A stretch of 64,000 nt of DNA from an uncultured Pseudoflavonifractor sp. (GTDB lineage Bacteria; Bacillota; Clostridia; Oscillospirales; Oscillospiraceae), in contig NZ_CALXGI010000005.1 of NCBI RefSeq assembly GCF_944387805.1, positions 1 through 64,000 on the forward strand. Reading direction: 5' to 3'. The position numbers and the translations under genes are program-made. Within the stretch, counting starts at the first letter, position 1. Each line of letters begins with the position of its first letter. Shown piece by piece: positions 1 to 7,265 of the stretch. The notes beneath the pieces were generated by a model, which was not told the origin of the DNA, did not search any database, and was given only the letters and a program-made list of their open reading frames with translations.

Positions 1-43
1 TATCGGGGAGTCCTTTTTTTGTCCATAGCTATAAGCTCTTTAT

Positions 44-62
44 CCACTGGCAGACCCAGTGG
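44..62 (+). terminator. Short stem-loop near window edge
   Basis: A 7-bp perfect stem (CCACTGG / CCAGTGG) with a 5-base loop is followed by TTCTTT on the plus strand. It could end a gene lying left of the window. A subterminal hairpin of an IS200/IS605-type end is an alternative. There is no gene in the first 128 bases to decide. Confidence 0.3.
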
Positions 63-80
63 TTCTTTAAGCAAAAGAAC

Positions 81-112
81 GGGCCGCTTCCGGAACACTC
101 CGGAAGCGGCCC
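81..112 (-). terminator. Terminator of the parA-comFB unit
   Basis: A 13-bp perfect inverted repeat (81-93 with 100-112) surrounds a 6-base loop just downstream of the stop codon of the minus-strand ComFB-domain gene. Read on the minus strand the hairpin is followed by GTTCTTTTG, a modest U-rich tail. Confidence 0.6.
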
Positions 113-128
113 GCAGCCTGTTCTGTTT

Positions 129-953
129 TTACGCCCCGTGCCGTGGGTGCTCCATCACCGTCTTGCAGGCCTGAATCACCTGTGCGATAACCTGGGACTC
201 AAATTTCGCCCGGTACAGGCTGATCATGGGCGCTGCGTAAGCGCCGGGCAGCACAACATACTTCGGCGGCAGGCGGGTCAGGGACAGGGCCCGGACATCT
301 GCCAGGCAGCGGGGACAGGTGCACAGTCCAAACATCCGCACATACCGGTCCAGCCGCTCATCCACCAGCAGCTCCATCACATTGACGCACACCGCGCTGT
401 CCGGCAGGCGGGTCTCGCGGGGAAGGAAGGGTCCGGCGGGCTCCGCTTTCCCCTCCTCTCCGGGCTGTCCGGGCGGCGCAGGGGCCTCTTCTTCTGCCGC
501 TTCCGGCGCGGCCTCCGGCTCCGCCTCCTGGGCGGGCGTCCCGCCCGGCTCCGATTCCGGTTCCTGCTCCGACTCCGGCCCAGCCTGCTCCGGCTGGGGC
601 TCCGGCTGAGGCTCCGGCCCGGCTTCAGAAGGCCCCGCCCCGCCCCCCTGGGCCAGCTCCTCCTCCAGCGTCTGGGTCAGGGCGTCCCGGATGGTCTGGG
701 ACAGGGCTTCATTATTTGTGCGGGCCACCTGCAGAATGGGAGGGCCCAGCCGCTCGCCGTTCCGGCGCGCCAGGCCGCCCTCTGCCGGTGCGGGCTGCTG
801 CTCTACCTGGGGCGGCTGCCCGCCGGCCGTCTCCTCCCGGACTCTTTTCTCCTGCTCCGGCGCCGCCGGAGTCTCCTCTTTTTTGGCTCCGCCGGAGAGC
901 AGATTCAAAACATGGTCGGTCTTGCTGCTGCGGCTGCCTTTTCTGCCTGCCAT
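129..953 (-). CDS. ParA-partner protein with C-terminal ComFB domain
   Basis: About 274 residues in three parts. The first ~20 residues are short and basic (MAGRKGSRSSKTDH...). Residues ~25-185 are a low-complexity linker rich in Pro, Glu, Ala and Gly. The last ~85 residues match the ComFB family: a conserved NVMELLVDE helix, a CTCPRC cysteine motif and the ADVRALSLTRLPPKYV signature. The start is the ATG at 953, which overlaps the parA stop by one base (TGATG), so the two are translationally coupled; the frame is open further upstream, inside parA, but that is unlikely to be used. ComFB domains in cyanobacteria and Bacillus have been reported to bind cyclic dinucleotides. A basic N-terminal peptide plus disordered linker is typical of ParA-activating partners. 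The combined role is inference. Confidence 0.75.
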   Translation of the reverse strand: MAGRKGSRSSKTDHVLNLLSGGAKKEETPAAPEQEKRVREETAGGQPPQVEQQPAPAEGGLARRNGERLGPPILQVARTNNEALSQTIRDALTQTLEEELAQGGGAGPSEAGPEPQPEPQPEQAGPESEQEPESEPGGTPAQEAEPEAAPEAAEEEAPAPPGQPGEEGKAEPAGPFLPRETRLPDSAVCVNVMELLVDERLDRYVRMFGLCTCPRCLADVRALSLTRLPPKYVVLPGAYAAPMISLYRAKFESQVIAQVIQACKTVMEHPRHGA

Positions 954-1744
954 CAGCGCCCTCCTTTCTTCTCTCTGCGGGGAAAGCGGGCGTCCGCTAT
1001 CTGGTCGCACAGCTGCTCAAAGTCCTGGGCGGGCTTGGCGGAGGGGGCATAGTCCACTACGCTCTGCCCATGCGCCGGGGCCTCCGCCACAGAGACGCTG
1101 GTGCGGATCTTGGTCTCAAACACCACGGTATCCAGCTGCCGGGCAATCTGCCCGGCCAGTTCCAGCACCTCCCGGTTCAGATTCAGCCTGGGATTGTACC
1201 GGTTGAGCAAAATGCCCAGCACCTTCAGGTGGGGATTGTAGTACTCCCGCACGCTCTCGATGGTCTCTTTAATCTGTGACACGCCCAGCAGGCTGAGCAC
1301 CTCGGGCGCCATGGGAATGATCAGGCTGTCCGACGCCACATAGGCGTTGACGGTCAGCAGGTTGAGGGCGGGAGGGGTGTCCACGATGATGTAGTCATAC
1401 CGTTCCTCCACCTTGGACAGCGCCGTCTTCAGCATGAATTCCCTTCCGGGCCGGTTGAATTCCAGCTCCGCGCCCGCCAGCAGAATGTTCGCCGGCAGCA
1501 GATCGCAGCTCTCCGCGGCGGCAATGGCGTCGGCGGGCTCCATGTCCCCCCGGAACACCTCATAACACGTAGCGCACTGTTCAATGTCCAGCCCCAGGCT
1601 GAAGCCCAGACTGCCCTGGGGGTCCATATCCACCCCCAGCACGCGCGCCCCCCGGCGGCTCAGGCTGGCCAGCAGCGCGGCCGCCGTCGTGGTCTTTCCC
1701 ACGCCGCCCTTCTGGTTGGTAACTGCTATGATAGAAGCTGACAT
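953..1744 (-). CDS. parA: ParA/Soj-family ATPase
   Basis: A 263-residue ParA/MinD-superfamily ATPase. The deviant Walker A motif NQKGGVGKTTTAAAL lies at residues ~10-24, DMDPQGSLG (Walker A') at ~40-48, and the Walker B region IIVDTPPALN near residue 120. These enzymes dimerise on ATP, bind DNA or membrane, and are released by a partner that stimulates hydrolysis, so they position plasmids, chromosomes, chemoreceptor arrays or flagella. There is no parB beside it; the co-translated ComFB-domain protein is the obvious partner. A GGAG ribosome site precedes the ATG by about nine bases. The divergent neighbour is fliD, which suggests a flagellar or chemotaxis-array role rather than chromosome segregation, but this is inferred from location only. 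Confidence 0.85.
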   Translation of the reverse strand: MSASIIAVTNQKGGVGKTTTAAALLASLSRRGARVLGVDMDPQGSLGFSLGLDIEQCATCYEVFRGDMEPADAIAAAESCDLLPANILLAGAELEFNRPGREFMLKTALSKVEERYDYIIVDTPPALNLLTVNAYVASDSLIIPMAPEVLSLLGVSQIKETIESVREYYNPHLKVLGILLNRYNPRLNLNREVLELAGQIARQLDTVVFETKIRTSVSVAEAPAHGQSVVDYAPSAKPAQDFEQLCDQIADARFPRREKKGGR

Positions 1745-1827
1745 ATTGTCTCACTCCAATTCTGTCCCGCTGCGCAGGACGGTTACAATTTTTTGCTGAA
1801 TTTTAGAGAAAAAATGTGAAGCAACAC

Positions 1828-1854
1828 TTAATCTTTTGCCGCAGCGGACGATAT
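1828..1854 (+). promoter_or_regulatory. Sigma-28-like promoter upstream of fliD
   Basis: TTAA (1828-1831), a 15-base spacer, then GACGATAT (1847-1854). The Bacillus/Clostridium sigma-D consensus is TAAA-N15-GCCGATAT, so there is one mismatch in each element. It would give a leader of about 140 bases to fliD. The rest of the 1745-1999 intergenic stretch is AT-rich and shows no gene. Confidence 0.5.
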
Positions 1855-1999
1855 AGAATGATGAGAGAACATGTAAACACTTTCAAGGCTATTGTACTCA
1901 AAAGACTTTTCCTTGTCAACCAGCCGAAAATCCCGCGCAGTACTGCTTAAAATTAACCAAATTGGTTCTCTTTTTCAATCCTGAGAAAAGGGAGTGTAA

Positions 2000-4591
2000 A
2001 TGATGGCATCGGTCAGCAGCCTATCCAGTTCTAGTTCTTCCTCCAGTATCTATGGAAACCGCACTTATAACATTATCTCCGGCCTGGCCAGCGGTATGGA
2101 TACGGAAGAGCTGATCTCCGGTGTGGTCCAGAGTTACCAGCAGAAAATCCAGTCGCTCCAGAAGGACCACACCTCCCTGGAGTGGAAGCAGGAGGCTTAC
2201 CAGAGTATCTCGGATAAGCTGGTGGAGTTTTCACGGAATTACACCTCGTATGCGTACTCCAGCACCAACCTGCTCAGTTCCAGCTTTTTCAACAACGCGG
2301 TAAATATTACCACCAACGGCGCCAACGCCGCACTTATCACCGCCTCCGGTAAAACCAGCAGCGACGTGGTGATCAACGCAGTGCGCCAGCTGGCTACCGC
2401 CGCCCGGTACAGCGTGTCCGGCAACAGCCTAAACGCCAGTGTGTCTGCCGACAGCAGCACCGGCAGCAAGACCATTGCCGGCGGCGCTATCGCCGTCAAT
2501 GACGACGATACCGTCGATGTGAGCAATCTGTCCGGCTCCCTGACCTTTACCTACGGCAGCAGGACGGTCTCGATAAATCTGGGGCAGCGGGAGTTCTTTA
2601 CGGATGAAGACGGCAACTTCAGCGCCCAGAAGCTGCAGGATGCCATCACAGAAAAGCTCAGCCAGCAGCAGATCTCCACCAGCGGCGGCTCCGGCTCTGC
2701 AGATAAGTACATCGGTGTGGAGGTCAAGTCCACCGACGACGGAACCATCTCCATCTCTGTCACCGACAAGAAGAACGCCAGCAACAGTGTGTCCATTACC
2801 GGCGCCACCGGCAGCCTGGGCGAGCTGGTGGGCGAGCTGGGCGACGGCAAGGCTTCTGTCTCCCTGGGGGACTCCAGCAGCTTTACCAAAAAACTCACCC
2901 TGGGCGAATTTGTCTCCGGTCAGAGCCTGACCGTCTCCATGGACGGCAAAAGCAAGACCATCAGTCTGGACAAGTTCAAGAGCATCTCCGATCTGGATGC
3001 GTTTCAGTCCGCCCTCAACGAGGAGCTGAAAAACGCCTTCGGCACAGTGGACACCGGCAGCGGCAAGGTCAACAAGGTCAGCGCCACGCTCGATAAAAAC
3101 GGCATCTCCTTTACCATGGACCCCTCCGTCAAAAACTCCACCTTTGCCGTAACCGCCTCCAGCTCTGACGTGGGCGATGTGCTGGGCATCGGCTCCGGCC
3201 TGACCAGCTATCTGGACACAAGCAAGACCCTGGGGGAGTTGAATCTGGGCGCAGGCTTCGACTGGACAAAGGGCACCATTGTGATGGGCAGCGGCGACAA
3301 GGCCATTGAACAGACCGATGAGAGCGGAAAAGTCATCGGCTATGTGGATGCCGACGGCAATGCCGTCAATGCAAACAACGAGCGCCTGGGCAAGGACGGC
3401 AAAGTGCTGTATGGCTATGACCTTGTCATCAACGGCGTAAAGATCGGCACTTATACCCGGGACACCGAGATGAACACCGTCATCAACAACATCAACGCCA
3501 ATACCGAGGCCGGCGTAAAGGTCGATTACTCCAGAACCTCTGGACAGTTCATCTTTACTGCGAAGGATACCGGCTCGAGCGGCCGCGTGGACATCGAATC
3601 CGGCAGCCTGGGCGCCGCGCTCTTCGGCGCCACGGTCGATTCCGGCGGCACCCGCCTGGGCACGCTGAACGACAGCTACTCCGAGGGAAAGGATGCCCTG
3701 CTCAATGTCACCATCAACGGGGTGAACATGGAACTGGTCCGCTCCTCCAACGCCGTGGATCTGGATGGCATGTCTGTCAACCTCAGCGGCACCTTTAACG
3801 AGGACGTCACCGAAGATGACATCAAAGCCGATAAGCTGGACGCGACCAGTAAGGTGACCTTCACCAGCAAGACCGACGCCGACACCATTGTGGACGCAGT
3901 CAAAAAAATGGTGGATGACTTCAACGCCATTATCAAGGAGGTCAAGAGCGCCTACTCCGACATGCCGCTTCAGCAGTCCAACGGCTCCCGGTACGAGCCG
4001 CTCTCCGACGACGACATGGCAGATATGAGCGACTCGGCCATTAAGGCCTACGAGGAGAAGGTCAAGACCGGTATTCTGTTTATGGACAGCGACCTGTCCT
4101 CCCTCTATAATCAGCTGCGCAACGCCATCTCCGCCAGCGGCGCAGACGGCACCGCGCTGCGCTCCATTGGCATCTCCACCTCCTACTCCGACGGGCTGAC
4201 CACCCTAACCTTTGATGAGCAGGCATTCCGTCAGGCGCTGGACAGCGACCCGGATAAGGTGCAGGAGGCCTTTACCAAGTCCAAAGACAGCGGCGCGGCC
4301 ACTGACGGTCTGATGACCTCCATCCAAAAAATCATTGACCGTTACGCCTCCACCACCGGAGATCCCAAAGGCATCCTCATTGAAAAGGCCGGCTCCAAGT
4401 ATTCCCCTACCGCCGCGCTGAACAACACCATGCTCAGCCAGATGCAGGCCCTGGAGGAGGAGATCTCCAAGTGGCAGGACAAGATGTCCGACAAGGTGGA
4501 CTACTACACCAATAAATTTACCCAGCTGGAAGTGCTTATGAACGAGATGAACTCCCAGAGCTCCGCGCTTTCCGGCCTTCTGGGCGGCTAA
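2000..4591 (+). CDS. fliD: Flagellar filament cap protein FliD (hook-associated protein 2)
   Basis: Caps the growing filament and folds exported flagellin. The N-terminal signature is clear: a Ser-rich leader, then ISGLASGMDTEELISG, a QQKIQSLQKDHTSLEWKQEAY coiled-coil segment, and the matching C-terminal coiled coil ending in LNEMNSQSSALSGLLGG. At 863 residues it is much longer than typical FliD proteins of Bacillus or Clostridium (around 500), the extra length being in the variable, exposed middle. A Flagellin_IN-like repeat (INANTEAGVKVDYS) lies near residue 500. Two ATG codons are adjacent (2000 and 2003); GGGAG at 1990-1994 is better spaced for the second. The gene is followed by fliS and a FliT-like gene at short distance. 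Confidence 0.93.
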   Translation: MMASVSSLSSSSSSSSIYGNRTYNIISGLASGMDTEELISGVVQSYQQKIQSLQKDHTSLEWKQEAYQSISDKLVEFSRNYTSYAYSSTNLLSSSFFNNAVNITTNGANAALITASGKTSSDVVINAVRQLATAARYSVSGNSLNASVSADSSTGSKTIAGGAIAVNDDDTVDVSNLSGSLTFTYGSRTVSINLGQREFFTDEDGNFSAQKLQDAITEKLSQQQISTSGGSGSADKYIGVEVKSTDDGTISISVTDKKNASNSVSITGATGSLGELVGELGDGKASVSLGDSSSFTKKLTLGEFVSGQSLTVSMDGKSKTISLDKFKSISDLDAFQSALNEELKNAFGTVDTGSGKVNKVSATLDKNGISFTMDPSVKNSTFAVTASSSDVGDVLGIGSGLTSYLDTSKTLGELNLGAGFDWTKGTIVMGSGDKAIEQTDESGKVIGYVDADGNAVNANNERLGKDGKVLYGYDLVINGVKIGTYTRDTEMNTVINNINANTEAGVKVDYSRTSGQFIFTAKDTGSSGRVDIESGSLGAALFGATVDSGGTRLGTLNDSYSEGKDALLNVTINGVNMELVRSSNAVDLDGMSVNLSGTFNEDVTEDDIKADKLDATSKVTFTSKTDADTIVDAVKKMVDDFNAIIKEVKSAYSDMPLQQSNGSRYEPLSDDDMADMSDSAIKAYEEKVKTGILFMDSDLSSLYNQLRNAISASGADGTALRSIGISTSYSDGLTTLTFDEQAFRQALDSDPDKVQEAFTKSKDSGAATDGLMTSIQKIIDRYASTTGDPKGILIEKAGSKYSPTAALNNTMLSQMQALEEEISKWQDKMSDKVDYYTNKFTQLEVLMNEMNSQSSALSGLLGG

Positions 4592-4618
4592 TTATCTCTC
4601 AGGAAAGGAATACGGCCT

Positions 4619-4993
4619 ATGGATATGCACGGTTATCAGTATTACCGGGAACAGGCTGTGAACACCATGACCCCCGGCGAGCTGCTGCTCCTGCTCTATG
4701 ATGAGCTGGTCAAGCGGCTGACTCAGGCGGAGCTGTCCCTCTCCCAGGAGGATTACCCCACCTTTGAGGCCGCAGTGGACCGCTCTGTTGCTATTATTCA
4801 CTATCTGGACGATACGCTGGATCATCAGTACCCCATCAGCGCCCAGCTCACCCGACTCTATGAGTACTTCTGCTATGAACTCAGCCGCGTAAAAAGCGGA
4901 CGGAACAAAACAGAACTGGAGCGGGTCAAGCGCATGGCCAGCGAACTGCGCGAGAGCTTCCGCACAGCGGAAAAAAGCTCTTCCGCCCGTTAG
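4619..4993 (+). CDS. fliS: Flagellin export chaperone FliS
   Basis: A 124-residue all-helical protein, normal length for FliS. It shows the family features: an N-terminal YxQYxREQAVNTMTPGELLLLLYDELVKRL segment (here YQYYREQAVNTMTPGE), followed by helices with the conserved hydrophobic spacing and a variable charged tail. FliS binds the C-terminus of flagellin in the cytoplasm and prevents early polymerisation before export; it also interacts with FliW in the FliW-CsrA circuit. The gene lies 27 bases after fliD with an AGGAAAGGAA ribosome site, so it is cotranscribed. Confidence 0.92.
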   Translation: MDMHGYQYYREQAVNTMTPGELLLLLYDELVKRLTQAELSLSQEDYPTFEAAVDRSVAIIHYLDDTLDHQYPISAQLTRLYEYFCYELSRVKSGRNKTELERVKRMASELRESFRTAEKSSSAR

Positions 4994-5003
4994 GAGCGCC
5001 GAA

Positions 5004-5435
5004 ATGCTGACCGATCAGACACTGATGGATATCGCCTGCCTGCAGCGCAGAATATACGCCTCTCTCACCGAGATCTCTGAGCTCACTGACCAGCTGTCCC
5101 AGGCCTTGAGCCGGCAGGACCAGGTGTCCGTGCGTCTGTTTCTCTCCATGCGGCGGGAAGAACTGGACCATCTTCTGGCGCACAGGGCTGCCCTGAACCT
5201 CCAATGCGCCCAACTCCCCGGAGACGATTCCGCTGCCCTGCAGCAGCTGCTCTCCGGTAATGACGGTTCTGTCCCCGACTCGCCCGGCAAGGCGGCGCTG
5301 CTGCGGCAGGTCAAGATGAACCGCTCCCTTCTGGAGCGAATCTGTCAGGCAGATCAGGCTGTCAGTCTCCGGCTTGGGGGACGCAGGTCCTTTTACAGTA
5401 AAAACGCTGAAAACGCAAAACAGCGCCGGACATAA
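5004..5435 (+). CDS. FliT-like flagellar chaperone (putative)
   Basis: A 143-residue, helix-rich cytoplasmic protein starting ten bases after the fliS stop with a TAGGAGCG ribosome site. No strong motif is visible; the composition (long Leu/Gln/Arg helices such as LTDQLSQALSRQDQVSVRLFLSMRREEL) and the position directly after fliD-fliS are what one sees for FliT or FlgN-like chaperones. FliT family proteins bind FliD and keep it export-competent. The assignment rests mainly on context. The reading frame ends at a basic tail (NAENAKQRRT). Confidence 0.6.
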   Translation: MLTDQTLMDIACLQRRIYASLTEISELTDQLSQALSRQDQVSVRLFLSMRREELDHLLAHRAALNLQCAQLPGDDSAALQQLLSGNDGSVPDSPGKAALLRQVKMNRSLLERICQADQAVSLRLGGRRSFYSKNAENAKQRRT

Positions 5436-5473
5436 AATGCCGTCGCTTCTTGCCCTGTACCGCGCAATAAAAA

Positions 5474-5505
5474 GGGACCCTGCCGGCTTTTTCCGGCAGG
5501 GTCCC
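5474..5505 (-). terminator. Terminator of the C39-peptidase gene
   Basis: A 13-bp perfect stem (GGGACCCTGCCGG / CCGGCAGGGTCCC) with a 6-base loop between the converging FliT-like and peptidase genes. On the minus strand it is followed by TTTTTATT, so it is strongest for the peptidase; it may also stop the fliD operon. Confidence 0.75.
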
Positions 5506-5517
5506 CACCCGCTCTCT

Positions 5518-6390
5518 TCAGCTCTCCAGCGTGGAGAAGCACCACAGCGGCGCCCCGTCCGTCTGGCTGGCTGACAGCTCGTCCAGAATAAGCTGCGGGT
5601 CCCACAGGGCCAGGCTGCGTTCCCTGCTGTTGGGGTCGGCCACCAGGATCTCCCCTGTCAGCGTAAGACCCCGCAGGACAATAAAATGCCCGCCGTCTGT
5701 AAAATGTCCGGGGCCCATCAGTGCCACCATCAAATGCCCAGACGCCAGCAGCTGGCACAGTTCCTCTGCGGTGATATCTCCGCAGGACTGAGCCTCCAGC
5801 CCAAACAGCCGGCCAAGTCCCTCTACAATCGAGAGGTATGAGCCGCTGCCCGGCGCGCAGTACCCCTGCTCATAGGCCGTCTGGGCCATCTGCGCCGGGT
5901 CCACAATCTCATTCCCCAGGGTGGACACCACCATGGACATGGCAGTGGGCCCGCAGCCAAAGCCGCTGATGGGGTCGGGGCCAAAGCGAGCGTCCGCCCA
6001 GGGAGCTTCCCCCTGGTTGAAGTAGATGAGCTCCACCGTTCCGCCGGTCAGGACTTCCTGACCATTGCGCACGGCAAACTGGGTGGCCTTTGGGTCCTGC
6101 CACAGCTCTGACTGGTCGTCCTGCGGCTCCTGTATCTCCTGGCTGACCGGCTGGGTCTGGGGCGGCTCTTCTTCCGCCGCTTCTCCGGCGCTCAGCACTG
6201 TCTCTGCCAGCGTCTTTCCGCGTGCCCAGACCGCTTGGACCAGTCCCGCCACAGGCTGGGTGATCCTTTGGAACAGGTCAGGCGCTGCCACACTGCAGAC
6301 TGCCAACTCCATTCCGGCAATGCAGGCCAGCGCCAGTGCGGCCGCACCCAGCACACGCAGGACTTTTCTCCGTTTCTTTTTCTCATCCAA
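5518..6390 (-). CDS. Membrane-anchored C39-like cysteine peptidase
   Basis: About 290 residues. A short basic N-terminus and one hydrophobic segment (residues ~12-35) suggest a signal anchor. A Pro/Glu-rich linker (~70-100) follows, then a papain-like Peptidase_C39_2 domain: GFGCGPTAMSMV (Cys146), GGHFIVLRG (His235) and ADPNS (Asp252) give the expected catalytic triad. The active site would face outside the cell. Start: the frame remains open to 6651, but that part overlaps the divergent ABC gene. The TTG at 6388-6390 has an AGGAAAAGGTGG ribosome site upstream and gives a sensible signal anchor, so I use it. Substrate is unknown; candidates are cell-wall peptides or exported leader peptides. 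Confidence 0.75.
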   Translation of the reverse strand: MDEKKKRRKVLRVLGAAALALACIAGMELAVCSVAAPDLFQRITQPVAGLVQAVWARGKTLAETVLSAGEAAEEEPPQTQPVSQEIQEPQDDQSELWQDPKATQFAVRNGQEVLTGGTVELIYFNQGEAPWADARFGPDPISGFGCGPTAMSMVVSTLGNEIVDPAQMAQTAYEQGYCAPGSGSYLSIVEGLGRLFGLEAQSCGDITAEELCQLLASGHLMVALMGPGHFTDGGHFIVLRGLTLTGEILVADPNSRERSLALWDPQLILDELSASQTDGAPLWCFSTLES

Positions 6391-6424
6391 GCTCTCTACG
6401 CCACCTTTTCCTGATGTGAAAGTG

Positions 6425-6453
6425 ATTATAGCAAATTTATTTGTCTTTGTATA
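6425..6453 (-). promoter_or_regulatory. Sigma-A promoter for the C39-peptidase gene
   Basis: On the minus strand: TATACA (4 of 6 to TTGACA), 17-base spacer, perfect TATAAT at 6430-6425. It lies about 35 bases upstream of the proposed TTG start at 6390. Confidence 0.5.
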
Positions 6454-6466
6454 GAAGGAGCCGCTT

Positions 6467-7177
6467 ATGCCGCAGATTCGTTTGGAAGGCATCGGGAAGG
6501 ATTTCCCCGTGGAAAATGAAAAACGGGTGGTGCACGCAATCCGCTCTGTGGATTTAACCATTGAACAGGGGGAGTTTGTGTTCATAACAGGCAGCAGCGG
6601 CGCCGGCAAGAGTACGCTGTTGCAGATGATCGCCTGCGATCTCCGTCCCACCCACGGCGCCGTCTATCTGGACGGCGTGAACGTCACCCGTATGACCCAG
6701 CGCCATCGGGCCCGCAAACGTCTGTGCTTTGGCTATGTACCCCAGATCTCCACACTGGCCCGAAAGCGGACCGTGGAGGAAAACCTCTCTGCCGTGGCCC
6801 TGCTGGGCCGCGGGCGGGGACAGCGCACTCCTGCTGAATCCGTCCGCAAGGCCTTAAGTCTGGTTGGCCTGAGCGGCGCTGCCGGATGCTATCCGGTAGA
6901 ACTCTCACTGGGAGAGAGCCGCCGGGTGGAGCTTGCCCGCGCCATTATCAACAATCCTGAGATCCTTGTTCTGGATGAACTTACTGCAAATCTGGACGAG
7001 GATACCGCATGGGATATGTTTCTCTTCCTGTCCGAGCTCAACCACCACGGAATCACTGTCATCATGGCCACCCACGCCAAAAACTTTGTCAACCTGATGC
7101 GCCGCCGGGTCATTACCCTGGTGGATGGTCTGGTTTTCGGCGACGTACAGAAAGGCCGGTACGGCGATATTGTATAG
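6467..7177 (+). CDS. FtsE-like ABC transporter ATPase without a partner permease
   Basis: A 236-residue ABC ATPase closest to the FtsE/LolD type. Walker A GSSGAGKST is at residues 42-50, a Q-loop in GYVPQIS at ~85, Walker B ILVLDELTANLD near 165 and the H-loop ATHAKN near 200. The signature motif reads SLGESRR instead of LSGGxQQR, an unusual variant that shortens the region after LS. No FtsX or other permease gene is adjacent; the neighbours are a divergent C39-like peptidase and a chemoreceptor. FtsE-FtsX controls cell-wall hydrolases, so a link to the exported peptidase is attractive but unproven. An AAGGAG ribosome site precedes the ATG. Confidence 0.75.
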   Translation: MPQIRLEGIGKDFPVENEKRVVHAIRSVDLTIEQGEFVFITGSSGAGKSTLLQMIACDLRPTHGAVYLDGVNVTRMTQRHRARKRLCFGYVPQISTLARKRTVEENLSAVALLGRGRGQRTPAESVRKALSLVGLSGAAGCYPVELSLGESRRVELARAIINNPEILVLDELTANLDEDTAWDMFLFLSELNHHGITVIMATHAKNFVNLMRRRVITLVDGLVFGDVQKGRYGDIV

Positions 7178-7265
7178 TCCCCCAGCATCCTGTCTGCATG
7201 CCTCGGACCAGGATTTTATGTTCCATAAAGAAAAGTAAAGTATAAAAATCGGGAGGAACCACACC

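Noticed and set aside
44..62. IS200/IS605-type transposon end
   Set aside because: Only a 7-bp hairpin near the window edge; no transposase gene or second end is visible, so I keep it as a possible terminator.
6391..6651. N-terminal extension of the C39-peptidase frame up to 6651
   Set aside because: Runs antisense through the start of the ABC ATPase gene and past the TATAAT promoter at 6430; the TTG at 6390 with a good ribosome site gives a normal signal anchor.
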